This document shows, one piece after another, positions 45,796 through 46,129 of a stretch of DNA of 46,129 nt. The notes under the pieces are model-generated. The model was not told the DNA's origin, did no database searches, and saw only the letters and a program-made list of their open reading frames with translations. The DNA is taken from NCBI GenBank assembly GCA_004292605.1, contig RDXK01000101.1, positions 1 through 46,129 on the forward strand, read 5' to 3'. The DNA is from Bacteroidota bacterium. GTDB lineage: Bacteria; Bacteroidota; Bacteroidia; Chitinophagales; Chitinophagaceae. Positions within the stretch are counted from its first letter, which is position 1; each line of letters begins with the position of its first letter. The translations under genes and the position numbers were made by a program.

Positions 45796-45822
45796 GAGCC
45801 GTAGCAAAAACTACGGCTCTTT
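45796..45822 (+). terminator. Terminator after the DUF4136 gene
   Basis: GAGCCGTAG pairs perfectly with CTACGGCTC around CAAAAA, followed by a T-rich run. Confidence 0.8.
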
Positions 45823-45877
45823 CTTGTTAGTGAATACTGTACTTTTATGAGTATTTTTCAACAAACTGCCATTTCTC

Positions 45878-46129
45878 ATGTATAAGTATACTGGGCTGCT
45901 CTGTATCATATTCTTATTTGCATGTCGCAAGCCTGCCACTACACAAACACAGGCACCGCCCAACATTCCTTCCACGGAAAACCTAGTGAAAGGAGCCGAT
46001 ATAAGTTGGCTCACCGAAATGGAACAAACAGGGAGAAAATTTTACGATACATTGGGTCGGGAGCAAGACCTACTTATACTACTAAAACAATATAAAATAA
46101 ACACCATACGTTTACGCGTTTGGGTAAAC
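45878..46129 (+). CDS. GH53 endo-beta-1,4-galactanase, 5' part only
   Basis: The frame is open to the window edge (84 codons). A lipobox FACRK marks it as a surface lipoprotein. Then come NLVKGADISWLTEMEQTG, KFYDTLG and INTIRLRVWVN, the well conserved start of family 53 glycoside hydrolases, which cut beta-1,4-galactan in pectin side chains. The catalytic glutamates lie outside the window. It suggests plant polysaccharide use by this organism. Confidence 0.85.
   Translation, partial: MYKYTGLLCIIFLFACRKPATTQTQAPPNIPSTENLVKGADISWLTEMEQTGRKFYDTLGREQDLLILLKQYKINTIRLRVWVN

Overview
The window looks like a chromosomal segment of a Bacteroidota bacterium, most like a free-living member of the Chitinophagaceae. 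The basis is: AT-rich DNA, start-site regions of the TAnnTTTG type instead of E. coli -10/-35 boxes, many SPII lipoproteins, Bacteroidota-type domains (DUF6702, DUF4136, DUF3500, M1 peptidases), and a long atpB with a His-rich, signal-peptide-bearing N-terminus. The genus assignment is inference. No rRNA, tRNA, IS element, CRISPR or integrase was seen.

Region 1 (1-8145) is an accessory array. Six long attC-like repeats, falling into three families, separate five gene cassettes: (i) a YdhR-like lipoprotein overlapping an ECF-type sigma factor; (ii) a CsaA-like tRNA-binding protein plus a divergent NmrA-like oxidoreductase/HxlR-regulator pair; (iii) an alpha/beta hydrolase fused to a LamG/DUF1080-like domain; (iv) a penicillin-binding-protein-like serine hydrolase; (v) a class A beta-lactamase lipoprotein. 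The repeats end in GTTR and start in (C/T)AAC or similar. In one cassette the two end sequences are perfectly complementary over nine bases. This is what an integron cassette array without a nearby integrase (CALIN) should look like.

Region 2 (8900-18015) is a catabolic cluster: a divergent AraC-type regulator, a secreted alpha/beta-hydrolase esterase, an aromatic-acid-type MFS transporter, a type I (VOC fold) extradiol dioxygenase, a GalB-like PIG-L hydratase, an RraA-like 4-carboxy-4-hydroxy-2-oxoadipate aldolase, a DUF1932 dehydrogenase, a PrpF/GalD-like tautomerase and a DUF3500 lipoprotein, ending in a strong terminator. Together they spell a route from a trihydroxylated aromatic such as gallate, via 4-oxalomesaconate, to pyruvate and oxaloacetate, with an extradiol enzyme of an unexpected family.

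Region 3 (18028-24491) is sparse: a HupE/UreJ membrane protein, several small secreted or lipoprotein genes, a CDP-alcohol phosphatidyltransferase with one motif residue replaced, and four stretches of several hundred bases with no recognisable gene. Region 4 (24018-28245) holds a two-gene operon, a TPR-AAA+ ATPase and a TPR membrane protein, bracketed by two YdeI/DUF1905-type paralogues, followed by a decayed gene. Region 5 (28337-35736) has an FAD monooxygenase, the F1Fo ATP synthase operon atpBEFHA (minus strand, terminated after atpA with no atpG), and an ABC exporter. Region 6 (35805-46129) holds a photolyase-like protein with reversed domain order, a dipeptide epimerase, a CNNM/CBS transporter-like protein, a DUF6702/HupE pair, an M1 peptidase, a sensor histidine kinase, a DUF4136 lipoprotein and the start of a GH53 endo-galactanase cut by the window end.

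All function calls were made by reading the sequence. No database search was run.
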